Below, in pieces: positions 18,780 through 26,744 of a DNA stretch of 64,000 nt; the stretch's first letter is position 1; each line of letters opens with the position of its first letter. The position numbers and the translations under genes are program-made. The stretch is from Clostridium gelidum (GTDB lineage: Bacteria; Bacillota; Clostridia; Clostridiales; Clostridiaceae). The notes below the pieces were generated by a model that searched no databases, was not told the origin of the DNA, and was given only the letters and a program-made list of their open reading frames with translations. The stretch covers positions 5,551,001-5,615,000 of the forward strand of contig NZ_AP024849.1 of the NCBI RefSeq assembly GCF_019977655.1, read 5' to 3'.

Positions 18780-20114
18780 CTATACACTGAAAAATTTAGT
18801 AAATGCTTTAATTGTATAGTCATTGTCCCGTGTGGATGCTAATTCTCTTATGGAATGCATACTAAGTACTGGTGCACCCATATCTATGACTGGTATATTT
18901 AATTTCGAAGCTGTAATTGGGCCTATTGTAGTTCCCCCTCTTAAGTCTGATCTATTTACAAATACTTGACATGGAACTTTCGCCTTTTCACATATACCTT
19001 TAAATACTGCACTTGTATAACTATCGGTTGAATAACTACCACCTGCTGCAATTTTTAGGACAGGTCCTTTCCCAAGCATTGGTTTACTTGTTGGATCACA
19101 CTTTTCTGCATAGTTTGGATGAAATGCATGAGCTAAATCTGCTGAGATCATAATTGAATTGCTCAATGCTCTCTTGAAGTCTTCTCTGTCTTTCTTAAGT
19201 GCTAAGCTTATTCTTTCTAATATATTTTCTAAAATTGAAGAATTAGCACCTTGTGAAGTTAAGCTTCCTATTTCTTCATTGTCTAAAGCTACAAGGACTT
19301 TAGTACCCTTGATTTTTTTGCTCTCTATTAATGCTTTCAAACCTGCAAATACCATCCAAAGATCATCTAATCTTCCTACAGAAATAAATTCCTCGTGTAA
19401 TCCAACTAGTGCACCTTCTGTAAATTCATATAAAAATAAATCAAAATCTAATATATCTTTAGAATCAACGTTTAAAGTATCTGCTATCAATTTAAGTAGA
19501 TAACCATCCTTTTCTAATTTAGCAGTAGCCATATCTGCTACCTCTTTTTCTAAAGAAGAACTTTCATCATTTGCAATTGTCATTAGTGGTAATGTATCCT
19601 TTTGCTTATTATATGAATATCCTTCATTTATATTTCTATTCATATGTATAGCTAAATTAGGAATTATCAAAATTGGTTTATTAACATCAATTAATTTAAC
19701 TTCAGGCTTAAATGGATTTTCGCTCCTTAACGTAACTCTCCCAGCTACTGATAAAGGTCTATCAAACCAAGTACTGAGTATTGGTCCACCATACACTTCA
19801 GTATTTAACTTTAGATAATGTCCTTCCACTAACATTTCAGGATTAGGTTTTATTCTAAAGCCTGGTGAATCAGTATGAGCTCCAATTAATCTAAAGCCAT
19901 CTTTTTCAATTTCTCCACTGCCAATTTCAAATGCAATTACAGCAGAATCATTTTTTGTAACATAATATTTTTCACCCTTTTTAAAGTCCCATTTATCTTC
20001 TTCTTTAACTTCACTATATCCATTCTTATCTAAAATAGACTTAATCTCATAAGCACTTTGAAATGCAGTTTTACTTTTATTTATAAAATCTAATAGTTCT
20101 TGTGTGTTGTTCAT
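18780..20114 (-). CDS. apeB: M18 family aminopeptidase
   Basis: A 444-residue cytosolic zinc aminopeptidase of the aspartyl-aminopeptidase (M18) family, removing N-terminal residues from peptides. Metal ligands and catalytic residues are visible in GAHTDSPGF (near 82), the EE pair in LDNEEIGS (near 285), SADLAHAFHP (near 330) and MHSIRE near the end. Length is normal for the family. I start at the ATG at 20114, which has AGAGGGA upstream; the ATG 24 bp further up has no ribosome site and lies on this one. It stands alone between a terminator and a pseudogene. Confidence 0.9.
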   Translation of the reverse strand: MNNTQELLDFINKSKTAFQSAYEIKSILDKNGYSEVKEEDKWDFKKGEKYYVTKNDSAVIAFEIGSGEIEKDGFRLIGAHTDSPGFRIKPNPEMLVEGHYLKLNTEVYGGPILSTWFDRPLSVAGRVTLRSENPFKPEVKLIDVNKPILIIPNLAIHMNRNINEGYSYNKQKDTLPLMTIANDESSSLEKEVADMATAKLEKDGYLLKLIADTLNVDSKDILDFDLFLYEFTEGALVGLHEEFISVGRLDDLWMVFAGLKALIESKKIKGTKVLVALDNEEIGSLTSQGANSSILENILERISLALKKDREDFKRALSNSIMISADLAHAFHPNYAEKCDPTSKPMLGKGPVLKIAAGGSYSTDSYTSAVFKGICEKAKVPCQVFVNRSDLRGGTTIGPITASKLNIPVIDMGAPVLSMHSIRELASTRDNDYTIKAFTKFFSV

Positions 20115-20209
20115 ACCTATTTCATCCCTCTTCTTCATATAAATTGAAACTAATTTTTAATACATATATTACTATTTATAATTGCACCATATATAAGTTA
20201 ATATGTATA

Positions 20210-20601
20210 CTAAAAATATTTTTTTAAATCTTCAATTGATTCCATATCAAATATTTCAGTACCTATAATTTCTATTGTATCTTGTGATAAAGTCGTAAGT
20301 TTCTTTTTATACTCATCAGGTACTATTTTAAATTTTTTTATTAATTGCCTTATTATTAAATCTGTTTTTCCTTTTTCTATTCCTTCTTCCATACCTTCTT
20401 CATATATCATTCTTCCAACATCAGTCATGCTCACAACCTCCTTAAATCTTTTTTTCGAAACATCATCACCAAATTTATCAAATAGTGCATAAAGTAGCAT
20501 TAAGCAATTATTCTTTTCTTTATTGTCATTTATGTTCTTTGCTATCTCAATACTTCCATAGCCTTTTTGAAAACTGCATCCTCAACCTTATTATAATCCA
20601 T
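20210..20601 (-). pseudogene. Broken Rpn-type nuclease/transposase-like gene
   Basis: The readable 96-residue part contains YEEGMEEGIEKGKTDLIIRQL and a leucine/lysine-rich end, typical of the C-terminus of Rpn family (PD-(D/E)XK, formerly transposase_31) proteins. Upstream, a GGAAGGAG site and an ATG at 20601 open a short frame, MDYNKVEDAVFKKAMEVLR-stop, and the reading continues in another frame as SIEIAKNINDNKEKNN into the 96-residue part. The N-terminal nuclease domain is therefore missing, and a frameshift separates the rest. It is probably not functional. Confidence 0.7.
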
Positions 20602-20705
20602 ATTAAGACTCCTTCCAAGTAGCATTGTATTTATATATTAACCACTTGAGAAAACCTTATACAAACTTATGTTCTTAATCATCACTATTTCTAATTAAAA
20701 CCGAA

Positions 20706-20735
20706 AACAACATTTATTTAAAACACTCCATATGA
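20706..20735. repeat. Half of the AACAACATTTATTTAAAAC palindrome family
   Basis: ACAACATTTATTTAAAACACTCCATATG, the same as the right arm of the complete palindrome at 45708-45786. Other halves are at 24421 and 39152. The remaining gap 20602-20964 is AT-rich with only the terminator below. Confidence 0.65.
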
Positions 20736-20881
20736 ATTTAAAATAGTTATATGAAGACCTTCAATATATATCGAACTATAAAAAATCAACATATACAAAA
20801 AGTAAATTTCACTTTGAGTATCTATATTAAAAGCACTAGTAGTATTGATTGCAAAGCTTAGAATTAATAAATAACCATAGC

Positions 20882-20932
20882 AAGAAAACTTATGCTAAAA
20901 ATTTGTTAATAGCATAAGTTTTCTTATTTTTT
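20882..20932. terminator. Terminator behind dapA
   Basis: AAGAAAACTTATGCTA / TAGCATAAGTTTTCTT with T-rich flanks, 33 bp past the dapA stop. The stem is long and can act on either strand. Confidence 0.8.
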
Positions 20933-20964
20933 GATTATGTTTTCATTGCTTACAGCTTATGAAA

Positions 20965-21849
20965 TTATATAAGCTTATTATTTTTAAGTTCTGTACGTAG
21001 CATTTCTAGATTCTTGGTTTCCATAGCAAATAATGGCATTCTAAGTGGTCCTACATTATATCCCATAAGTCCGAGTGCCGTTTTTACTGGAATTGGATTT
21101 ACTTCTATAAATAGCGCATTTATAATATTTAAATATTTTATTTGAAGGTCTAAACTTTCTTTTACTTTACCTTCAAAATATAAACTGCAAATATCGTGTG
21201 CTTCTTTTGGCATAATATTTGAGAAAACAGAAATAACCCCTTTCCCTCCAAGAGATAAAATAGGAACTATTTGATCATCATTTCCTGAATAAATATTAAG
21301 TTCATCACCACAAAGAGCTTTTATTTTTGCAATAGCTGAAATATCCCCACTAGCTTCTTTTGTAGCTACTATACGTGGATGTTTAGCTAATTCCAAATAT
21401 GTTTCAGGAGTTATATTAACACCTGTTCTTGATGGTACATTATATAAAATAATAGGAACATTAACTCTATCTGCAATATAATTATAATGTTTAATTAAAC
21501 CACTTTGAGTAACTTTATTATAATATGGTGTAACTAATAAAAGTCCATTAACTCCAACACTTTCAGCATATTTAGAAAGCTCTAGTGCATACATGGTATC
21601 ATTAGAACCAGTACCTGCAATAACTGGTACTCTTTTATTCACATACTCAACTGTAAATCTAATAGCCTCTTTGTGTTCTTCATCACTCATAGTAGAAGAT
21701 TCCCCTGTTGTTCCTGCAATTACAATTGCATCAGTTCCTTTTTCTATATTAAAATCAATTAATTTTTTTAATTCTGAAAAATTCACTCCATCTTCTGTAA
21801 AAGGTGTAACAATAGCAACTGCTGCACCAGTAAAAATAACATCCTTCAT
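20965..21849 (-). CDS. dapA: 4-hydroxy-tetrahydrodipicolinate synthase
   Basis: A 294-residue cytosolic TIM-barrel enzyme that condenses pyruvate with aspartate semialdehyde, the first committed step to diaminopimelate and lysine. Diagnostic motifs: GTTGESSTM near 45, YNVPSRTG near 133 (catalytic tyrosine), and the Schiff-base lysine in VATKEASGD near 161. Length is normal. AAGGGGGCAA lies before the ATG. The gene is not joined to other lysine genes; lysA is 14 kb away in this window. A structured RNA of about 190 nt ends about 35 nt ahead of the start, so expression may be controlled there. Confidence 0.93.
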   Translation of the reverse strand: MKDVIFTGAAVAIVTPFTEDGVNFSELKKLIDFNIEKGTDAIVIAGTTGESSTMSDEEHKEAIRFTVEYVNKRVPVIAGTGSNDTMYALELSKYAESVGVNGLLLVTPYYNKVTQSGLIKHYNYIADRVNVPIILYNVPSRTGVNITPETYLELAKHPRIVATKEASGDISAIAKIKALCGDELNIYSGNDDQIVPILSLGGKGVISVFSNIMPKEAHDICSLYFEGKVKESLDLQIKYLNIINALFIEVNPIPVKTALGLMGYNVGPLRMPLFAMETKNLEMLRTELKNNKLI

Positions 21850-21883
21850 AAAATTTGCCCCCTTGAATATTTTCTCCGATAGC

Positions 21884-22070
21884 TAGCATCCGTAACACTC
21901 CCACTTTTATAGGAAACTCATCTTCCTAACGTCAGATGAGTAAGCGATTCACACTAAATCATAGATTTAGGTTCTCTGCTTAACTGGGAGTTAACGGCTG
22001 CACGCTCCTGGATAAGTTCAACTAAGATTCAGATGGGGATCAAACCCCACCTGAATCAAGTTTCACTTGA
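21884..22070 (-). ncRNA. Structured RNA ahead of dapA, possible raiA-motif RNA
   Basis: Read on the minus strand: a small TCAAG/CTTGA hairpin; a GATTCAG-GGGG hairpin whose loop TTTGATC fits the tRNA T-loop pattern (22026-22056); a long-range helix between 21985-22001 (CCGTT, CTCCCA) and 21886-21903 (TGGGAG, ACGG); inside it a TAAGC/GCTTA stem capped by CTAAATC-TAT-GATTTAG (21954-21970); then CTCATCT/AGATGAG (21917-21940) whose loop TAGGAA pairs with TTCCTA next to the stem, a pseudoknot. It is more GC-rich than its surroundings. It is not a lysine riboswitch or T-box by sequence. The T-loop and pseudoknot recall the raiA motif, but I cannot confirm that. Confidence 0.7.
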
Positions 22071-22261
22071 TATATAAATTATAACACAGTAAAGTTATAC
22101 TATAAACTCAGAATATATTTTAAATTAATAAAAATTTATTTAATAATTAACTAATTTGGGTATATTATTTATAAAGAACTTGCTTAACTACAAAGATGTA
22201 TTATAATAAACCTATTACATATTTATAGTTAATTATTTTACAAACGATTGGAGTGTATTTC

Positions 22262-23437
22262 ATGTTTTTTGAACATATGGTTAATATATTTATAAAAAAT
22301 AATTCTAATGTTAAGGATGATAGAGTTAGAAATTCTTATGGTGTATTTGGTGGAATTGTTGGAATTTTAGTAAATGCACTTTTATTTATTATAAAACTTT
22401 CTGTGGGGCTTCTTGTTTCAAGTATAGCTATTATGGCAGATGCCTTTAATAACCTTTCTGATGCAGCATCTTCTTTAATAACTATTTTAGGCTTTAAACT
22501 TTCAAGTAAACCAGCAGATAGGGAACATCCCTTTGGTCATGGAAGAATTGAATATCTTTCAGCCTTAATCGTTGCTTTCATGGTAATGTTAGTTGGTGTA
22601 CAATTTATTAAATCTTCTTTCGAAAGAATAATTAATCCAACTCCTGTTACTTTTGAATTAGTTCCATTTATATTAATTTTCATATCCATATTTCTTAAAG
22701 TATGGCTTTCAAGATTTAATAAATTTGTTGGTGAAAAAATTAATTCTACTGCTTTAAAAGCTTCTTCAGTAGATGCTTTAGGTGATGTATTTACTTCAAC
22801 TTGTGTTGCTATTTCATTTTTAGCTGCAAACTTTACAACCTTCCCTATAGATGGATATATCGGAATGGTTGTTGCATTATTTATAGTTTATTCTGGCTTC
22901 AGTTTAGTTAAAGATACTATAAGTCCCCTGCTCGGTGAAGCTCCAGATCCTGAACTTGTTAATTCCATTAAAGAAATGGTTTTATCTTATGAGAATATAT
23001 CAGGAGCTCATGACTTAATAATTCATAATTATGGTCCAGGTAAATGTATGGCTTCAATTCATGCTGAAATCCCAAGTAATATCAGCGTTGTTGCTATTCA
23101 TGAAATAATTGATAAAGCTGAGAGAGAGATTTCTGCAGCTCTTAGAATCTACTTAGTAATACATATTGATCCTATTTGTATTATTGAAGGAGAAGTCAAA
23201 GATGCTTATGAGGAAATTTTATCTTTAATTTCAGAATATGACTATATTGAATCCATACATGATTTTAGGGTTGTTGGTGAAGGTGACGTTAAAAATTTAA
23301 TTTTTGACATAGTTGTTGATTCATTAAAACAATCTCCTATAACAGACTCTGAATTGATTGATAAGTTTTGTGAAAGTGTGCGAAAATCTCATTCAAATTA
23401 CAACTGCATAATTACTGTAGATAAAAACTTTATATAG
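22262..23437 (+). CDS. Cation diffusion facilitator, Mn-type exporter
   Basis: A 391-residue CDF transporter with about six membrane segments (35-210) and a cytosolic C-terminal domain, exporting divalent metal in exchange for protons. The metal site is NNLSD (NxxxD, near residue 65) in helix 2 and DALGD (DxxxD, near 172) in helix 5. That pairing marks manganese-type CDFs such as MntE/MneP, whereas zinc types carry HxxxD. HPFGHGRIEYL follows helix 2. The C-terminus (290-391) is longer than in minimal CDFs. I start at the ATG at 22262, with TTGGAG 8 bp ahead; a GTG 9 bp upstream overlaps that site. It is divergent from dapA. Confidence 0.85.
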   Translation: MFFEHMVNIFIKNNSNVKDDRVRNSYGVFGGIVGILVNALLFIIKLSVGLLVSSIAIMADAFNNLSDAASSLITILGFKLSSKPADREHPFGHGRIEYLSALIVAFMVMLVGVQFIKSSFERIINPTPVTFELVPFILIFISIFLKVWLSRFNKFVGEKINSTALKASSVDALGDVFTSTCVAISFLAANFTTFPIDGYIGMVVALFIVYSGFSLVKDTISPLLGEAPDPELVNSIKEMVLSYENISGAHDLIIHNYGPGKCMASIHAEIPSNISVVAIHEIIDKAEREISAALRIYLVIHIDPICIIEGEVKDAYEEILSLISEYDYIESIHDFRVVGEGDVKNLIFDIVVDSLKQSPITDSELIDKFCESVRKSHSNYNCIITVDKNFI

Positions 23438-23551
23438 ATACTCCTGAAATATTGATTGCAGCTATAACTTCTTAATTACTTTTATTGTTAACTGAATAAA
23501 TTTGTGTTATTCTTTTAATAGTAATTACCAATTTTAAGGGGGAACATCTAT

Positions 23552-24361
23552 ATGAAATGCCCACATTGTCAAGAAGAATTAGGCCTTAATGATATATGCA
23601 TAAATCCTGCATGTTCTTATTTTGGTACTAAAATTGAGTTTTCTGAAAAATCTCATTTAAATAGTACTGAAAATAATTTAGATAATAAAAATAGTTACAA
23701 TACTGAACCTAATTCCTATACTTCCAATACTAATTTAAATAATAATAATAAGTTTAATAATAATCCTAAATTCAATAATAGTAATAATAATCCTAATCAA
23801 AATTATGATAATATAAACAATCCTAATAATTTTCAAAGTTTAAACAAAGATAATTATACATCTGATAATATATCCAAAGAAGAATTTGTTGCTTTCATTG
23901 GCAGTAATAATGCTAATTATTATCTTGATTATATTGACAAAATGAAGAAAAACACTAATTTTATATCTTGGAACTGGCCTTGCTTTTTTCTGGGTACTTA
24001 TTGGTTGTTATACAGAAAACTTTATGCTGCCGCAGCTATTTTCTTTGTTGTCACTATTGGTACATCTCTATTAATACCTGGAGTTTTATCATTGTTACTA
24101 CGCATTTTATTAGCTATGTTTGCAAATGCCATTTATCTCAATCATTCTGTTCGTCAAATCAAGACTGTTAAAACAATTATTGCAAATTTAAGTGCAACTC
24201 AATATATTAATAGATTACACAAAAAAGGTGGTGTTAATTTAGCTGCACCATTCATTCTAATAGCTATATATATATTAATATTTATAATTATTTTTGCAGT
24301 TTATTTATCTAGAACTGGTATTGTTCCTCATAATTTCTCATCACCATCTTATAGTTATTAG
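23552..24361 (+). CDS. Zinc-ribbon, Asn-rich linker, DUF2628-like membrane protein
   Basis: A 269-residue membrane protein. Residues 3-20 form a zinc ribbon (CPHC...CINPAC). Residues 35-110 are a disordered linker composed largely of Asn, Pro and Tyr. The end has a DUF2628-like block (WNWPCFFLGTYWLLYRKLY near 143) with three membrane helices and a last helix at 230-255. AAGGGGG lies before the ATG. Its function is unknown; such proteins are often small membrane sensors or scaffolds. It lies 114 bp after the CDF gene and could be read from the same promoter. A terminator follows at 24515. Confidence 0.75.
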   Translation: MKCPHCQEELGLNDICINPACSYFGTKIEFSEKSHLNSTENNLDNKNSYNTEPNSYTSNTNLNNNNKFNNNPKFNNSNNNPNQNYDNINNPNNFQSLNKDNYTSDNISKEEFVAFIGSNNANYYLDYIDKMKKNTNFISWNWPCFFLGTYWLLYRKLYAAAAIFFVVTIGTSLLIPGVLSLLLRILLAMFANAIYLNHSVRQIKTVKTIIANLSATQYINRLHKKGGVNLAAPFILIAIYILIFIIIFAVYLSRTGIVPHNFSSPSYSY

Positions 24362-24420
24362 GCACAATCGAAAAAATAACAATTCCATTTGCCCTAAATA
24401 AATTAACTACTAATATTTAT

Positions 24421-24454
24421 TTCCATAGTGAGTGTTTTAAATAAATGTTGTTAA
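24421..24454. repeat. Half of the AACAACATTTATTTAAAAC palindrome family
   Basis: TCCATAGTGAGTGTTTTAAA followed by TAAATGTTGTTAA, equal to the left arm of the palindrome at 45708. It lies in the gap 24362-24912, which otherwise holds a terminator and a fold-back element. Confidence 0.65.
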
Positions 24455-24514
24455 TATATTTAAAATTCGTATGATATAGCAAGTATTAAAAATAAATCAG
24501 TATATATTACAAAG

Positions 24515-24558
24515 AAAAATGTTGTTATGGGTGTCCAAACTCATAACAACATTTTTTT
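24515..24558. terminator. Terminator between the membrane-protein gene and the ABC transporter
   Basis: AAAAATGTTGTTATG / CATAACAACATTTTTTT, loop GGTGTCCAAACT. Strong stem and T-run on the plus strand, A-run on the other side. Confidence 0.85.
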
Positions 24559-24650
24559 AACACTATAAATCAGTTAACGGTTAACTCTTATATATATATA
24601 TACCCACAATGCAAGTTTTAATTATATATGCCATCAAACCCCATATTCAC

Positions 24651-24911
24651 CATACTTAGTCATATAAGCAAACAGAGAAATTGGATACATGTTTGTGCAA
24701 GCGGCATTAGAAAATAAGCTGTTGAAGCCACTTAATGGTTGGTTGTTCCATTTTTGCTTGTCCTGAGCTTGCCTCAGGAGCAAGCATAAATGGATGCAAC
24801 CTGCCATTTAGTGGACTTCCAGCGAAATTTTCTTAGTCCGCTGGAACATTGTGACCCTTGTGGTTATAAACGTGTATTCAATTTCGGCGAGTTATACGCA
24901 TAAGTATAGTT
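24651..24911. repeat. Fold-back element (family A), behind glnQ
   Basis: About 260 bp forming one long imperfect hairpin. Left arm blocks GAGAAATTGGATACATGTTT, AGCGGCATTAGAAAAT and CATTTTTGCTTG pair with right arm blocks CAAGCATAAATGG, ATTTTCTTAGTCCGCT and GTGTATTCAATTTCGGC. Ends ATACTTAGTCATATAA and TTATACGCATAAGTAT are inverted. It shares most of its sequence with the element at 29456. It stops one base before the stop codon of the ABC ATPase gene. Confidence 0.85.
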
Positions 24912-24912
24912 T

Positions 24913-25635
24913 TCAAAGTACTTTAGATAAAAAATCTATTGTACGTGGATTTTTAGGATTTTTGAATACTTCTTCTGGAGTTCCTGATTCTACTATTTTC
25001 CCGCCATCCATAAATAATATTCTATCTCCAACTTCTCTTGCAAAGCCCATTTCATGTGTAACAACTACCATTGTCATTCCTTCTTTTGCAAGAGCTTTCA
25101 TAACAGTTAAAACTTCTCCAACCATTTCAGGATCTAAAGCTGATGTTGGCTCATCAAATAGCATAACATCTGGTTGCATAGCTAAAGCTCTAGCTATTGC
25201 AATTCTTTGCTTTTGTCCACCTGATAATGAAGCCGGATATGCATCTATTTTCTCAACTAGTCCTACCTTTTCCAATAAGGTAATTGCCCTTTTCTTAGCA
25301 TCTTCTTTTGAAATTTTCTTCACTTTTATAGGTGCTAAGCATATATTTTCACATACAGTCTTATGAGGGAATAAATTAAATTGTTGAAAAACCATACCCA
25401 TTTTTTCTCTCATTGTATCTATATTAGTTGATTTTGATGTTATATCCTTATCTTCAAAAGTAATTTGACCGGAGGTAGGAATTTCTAATAAGTTAAGGCA
25501 TCTTAAAAATGTACTTTTTCCTGAACCAGATGGTCCAATTACAACAACAACTTCACCTTTACTAATATGCTCATCTATACCTTTTAAAACCTGGTTTTTT
25601 CCGAAGCTCTTATGTAAATCCTTAACGTATATCAC
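24913..25635 (-). CDS. glnQ: Polar amino-acid ABC transporter ATP-binding protein
   Basis: A 240-residue ABC ATPase of the GlnQ/HisP type, driving import with the permease next to it and the binding protein at 28221. Walker A is GPSGSGKST near residue 35, signature LSGGQKQR near 136, Walker B VMLFDEPTSALDP near 158 and the switch histidine in VVTHEMGFA near 195. It starts with GTG at 25635, overlapping the permease end by 14 bp, so translation is probably coupled. The amino acid carried is not evident; cystine, glutamine or arginine types are possible. Confidence 0.9.
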   Translation of the reverse strand: MIYVKDLHKSFGKNQVLKGIDEHISKGEVVVVIGPSGSGKSTFLRCLNLLEIPTSGQITFEDKDITSKSTNIDTMREKMGMVFQQFNLFPHKTVCENICLAPIKVKKISKEDAKKRAITLLEKVGLVEKIDAYPASLSGGQKQRIAIARALAMQPDVMLFDEPTSALDPEMVGEVLTVMKALAKEGMTMVVVTHEMGFAREVGDRILFMDGGKIVESGTPEEVFKNPKNPRTIDFLSKVL

Positions 25636-26323
25636 TTGCCTTCATCCTCCTCTCTACATATCCTAATATTCTTGTCATTGTGAAAGTTATTATAAAGTAA
25701 ATTACCGCTGCTACTATAATTGGTTCTAATCCCAAAGCTGTATTACCTCTTACAACTCCTGCATTGTACATAAGCTCTGCAACTCCAATAACAGAAACTT
25801 GTGAAGATTCTTTAATTACTGAAATAAATTCATTTCCAAGAGCCGGTAAAATATTTTTAAAGGCTTGAGGTATCACAATATAAAACATTGCTAATTTCTG
25901 ATTCATCCCTAAACTTCTTGCTGCTTCCATTTGTCCCTTATCTACAGCATCAATTCCTGCTCTCATTATTTCTGATACATATGCTGCTGAATTCAATGCT
26001 AAAGCAATTACACCTACAAGTACGTCTTCCATAGGTATTCCCATAACTTTAGGCAATCCATTTAATTTGGGAAATCCAATATAAATTATATAGATTTGAA
26101 CTAGAAGTGGTGTACCTCTTACAAATTCTACATAAGCTGTTGCTATAAAACTTATAGGTTTGAAATTTATAGAACTTATAGGTTTAAAATTCGAGCGTCT
26201 TAAAAGTGTTAATACAAGTCCCAAAATTGTTCCAAATAGCACTGCAAAAAATGCTAATATAATAGTTATCTCTGTTCCCTTTAAAAAATATCCAGAGTAT
26301 TTGTCTATAAATGAAAAATTCAA
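25622..26323 (-). CDS. Polar amino-acid ABC transporter permease
   Basis: A 233-residue inner-membrane permease of the HisM/GlnP class with about five helices. The EAA loop that contacts the ATPase is visible as EAARSLGMNQKLAMFYIVIPQA near 155. A family signature, FVRGTPLLVQIYIIY, stands near 80. I start at the TTG at 26323, because GGGAGG lies 7 bp ahead of it and would lie inside the longer reading. It is the only permease of the system in view, so it probably works as a homodimer. Confidence 0.88.
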   Translation of the reverse strand: MNFSFIDKYSGYFLKGTEITIILAFFAVLFGTILGLVLTLLRRSNFKPISSINFKPISFIATAYVEFVRGTPLLVQIYIIYIGFPKLNGLPKVMGIPMEDVLVGVIALALNSAAYVSEIMRAGIDAVDKGQMEAARSLGMNQKLAMFYIVIPQAFKNILPALGNEFISVIKESSQVSVIGVAELMYNAGVVRGNTALGLEPIIVAAVIYFIITFTMTRILGYVERRMKASDIR

Positions 26324-26334
26324 TTTTTTCCCTC

Positions 26335-26492
26335 CCAATTGTTAATTATCAATGTTCAATTGATGGTTATTAAGCTCCAAGTCATACCGACTTGTTAATT
26401 TTTTGATTATTATAAGTGTAGTCTACTTATAATAATCAAATCTACATTTAATTATTATAAGTTATTAGTTGTTAATTATCAATTGTAATAAT
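26335..26492. repeat. CAATTG-type repeats and dyads ahead of the permease gene
   Basis: Repeats at 26335-26366 (CAATTGTTAATTATC, TTCAATTGATGG) directly upstream of the permease ribosome site and at 26460-26492 (TTGTTAATTATCAATTG). Between them lies a TTATTATAAG/CTTATAATAA dyad around 26408-26442. No promoter could be singled out. Confidence 0.55.
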
Positions 26493-26549
26493 TAACACTT
26501 GATAAAATTGCTTTAAATAAACATACAGTATCACAAGCTTAATTTCTTA

Positions 26550-26715
26550 ATAAGGCACATGAAAATAAATAACAAGTCCAAAGTTGCCATGAATATTTTT
26601 CATCAGGCAAGGAGGCAAAGTGCCCTCATAGCGGGCCTATTAGGTCAATTTACCGACGCAGTATGATGGAAAATAAGCTGGTAAATGGACTTGTTATTTT
26701 TTTGATTGTGCCTAA
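26550..26715. repeat. Fold-back element (family B), behind the amidohydrolase
   Basis: About 165 bp with inverted ends: TAAGGCACATGAAAATAAAT, AACAAGTCCA on the left and TGGACTTGTTATTTTTTTGA, TTGTGCCTAA on the right. The inner part (GGCAAGG...AGTGCCCTC...GCGGGC) is unusually GC-rich for this genome. It ends 30 bp before the stop of the minus-strand gene at 26745. One end of the same family is found at 32163-32194. Confidence 0.8.
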
Positions 26716-26744
26716 GTGTTACCTTCTCATCTAATTATATATTT

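Noticed and set aside
21884..22070. Lysine riboswitch or T-box upstream of dapA
   Set aside because: The conserved AGAGGTGCG / GAAGC boxes of the lysine element and the AGGGTGG box of T-boxes are absent. The structure is different.
22081..22261. Manganese (yybP-ykoY) or NiCo riboswitch ahead of the CDF gene
   Set aside because: The leader is plain AT-rich sequence without the conserved cores of either class.
24651..24911. Fold-back elements as insertion sequences
   Set aside because: They are under 270 bp, carry no transposase frame, and no target-site duplication was seen. Miniature element remains possible.
24851..25366. A 171-residue plus-strand open frame over glnQ
   Set aside because: It is antisense to a well-conserved ATPase gene and begins in a fold-back repeat. 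No ribosome site or family match.
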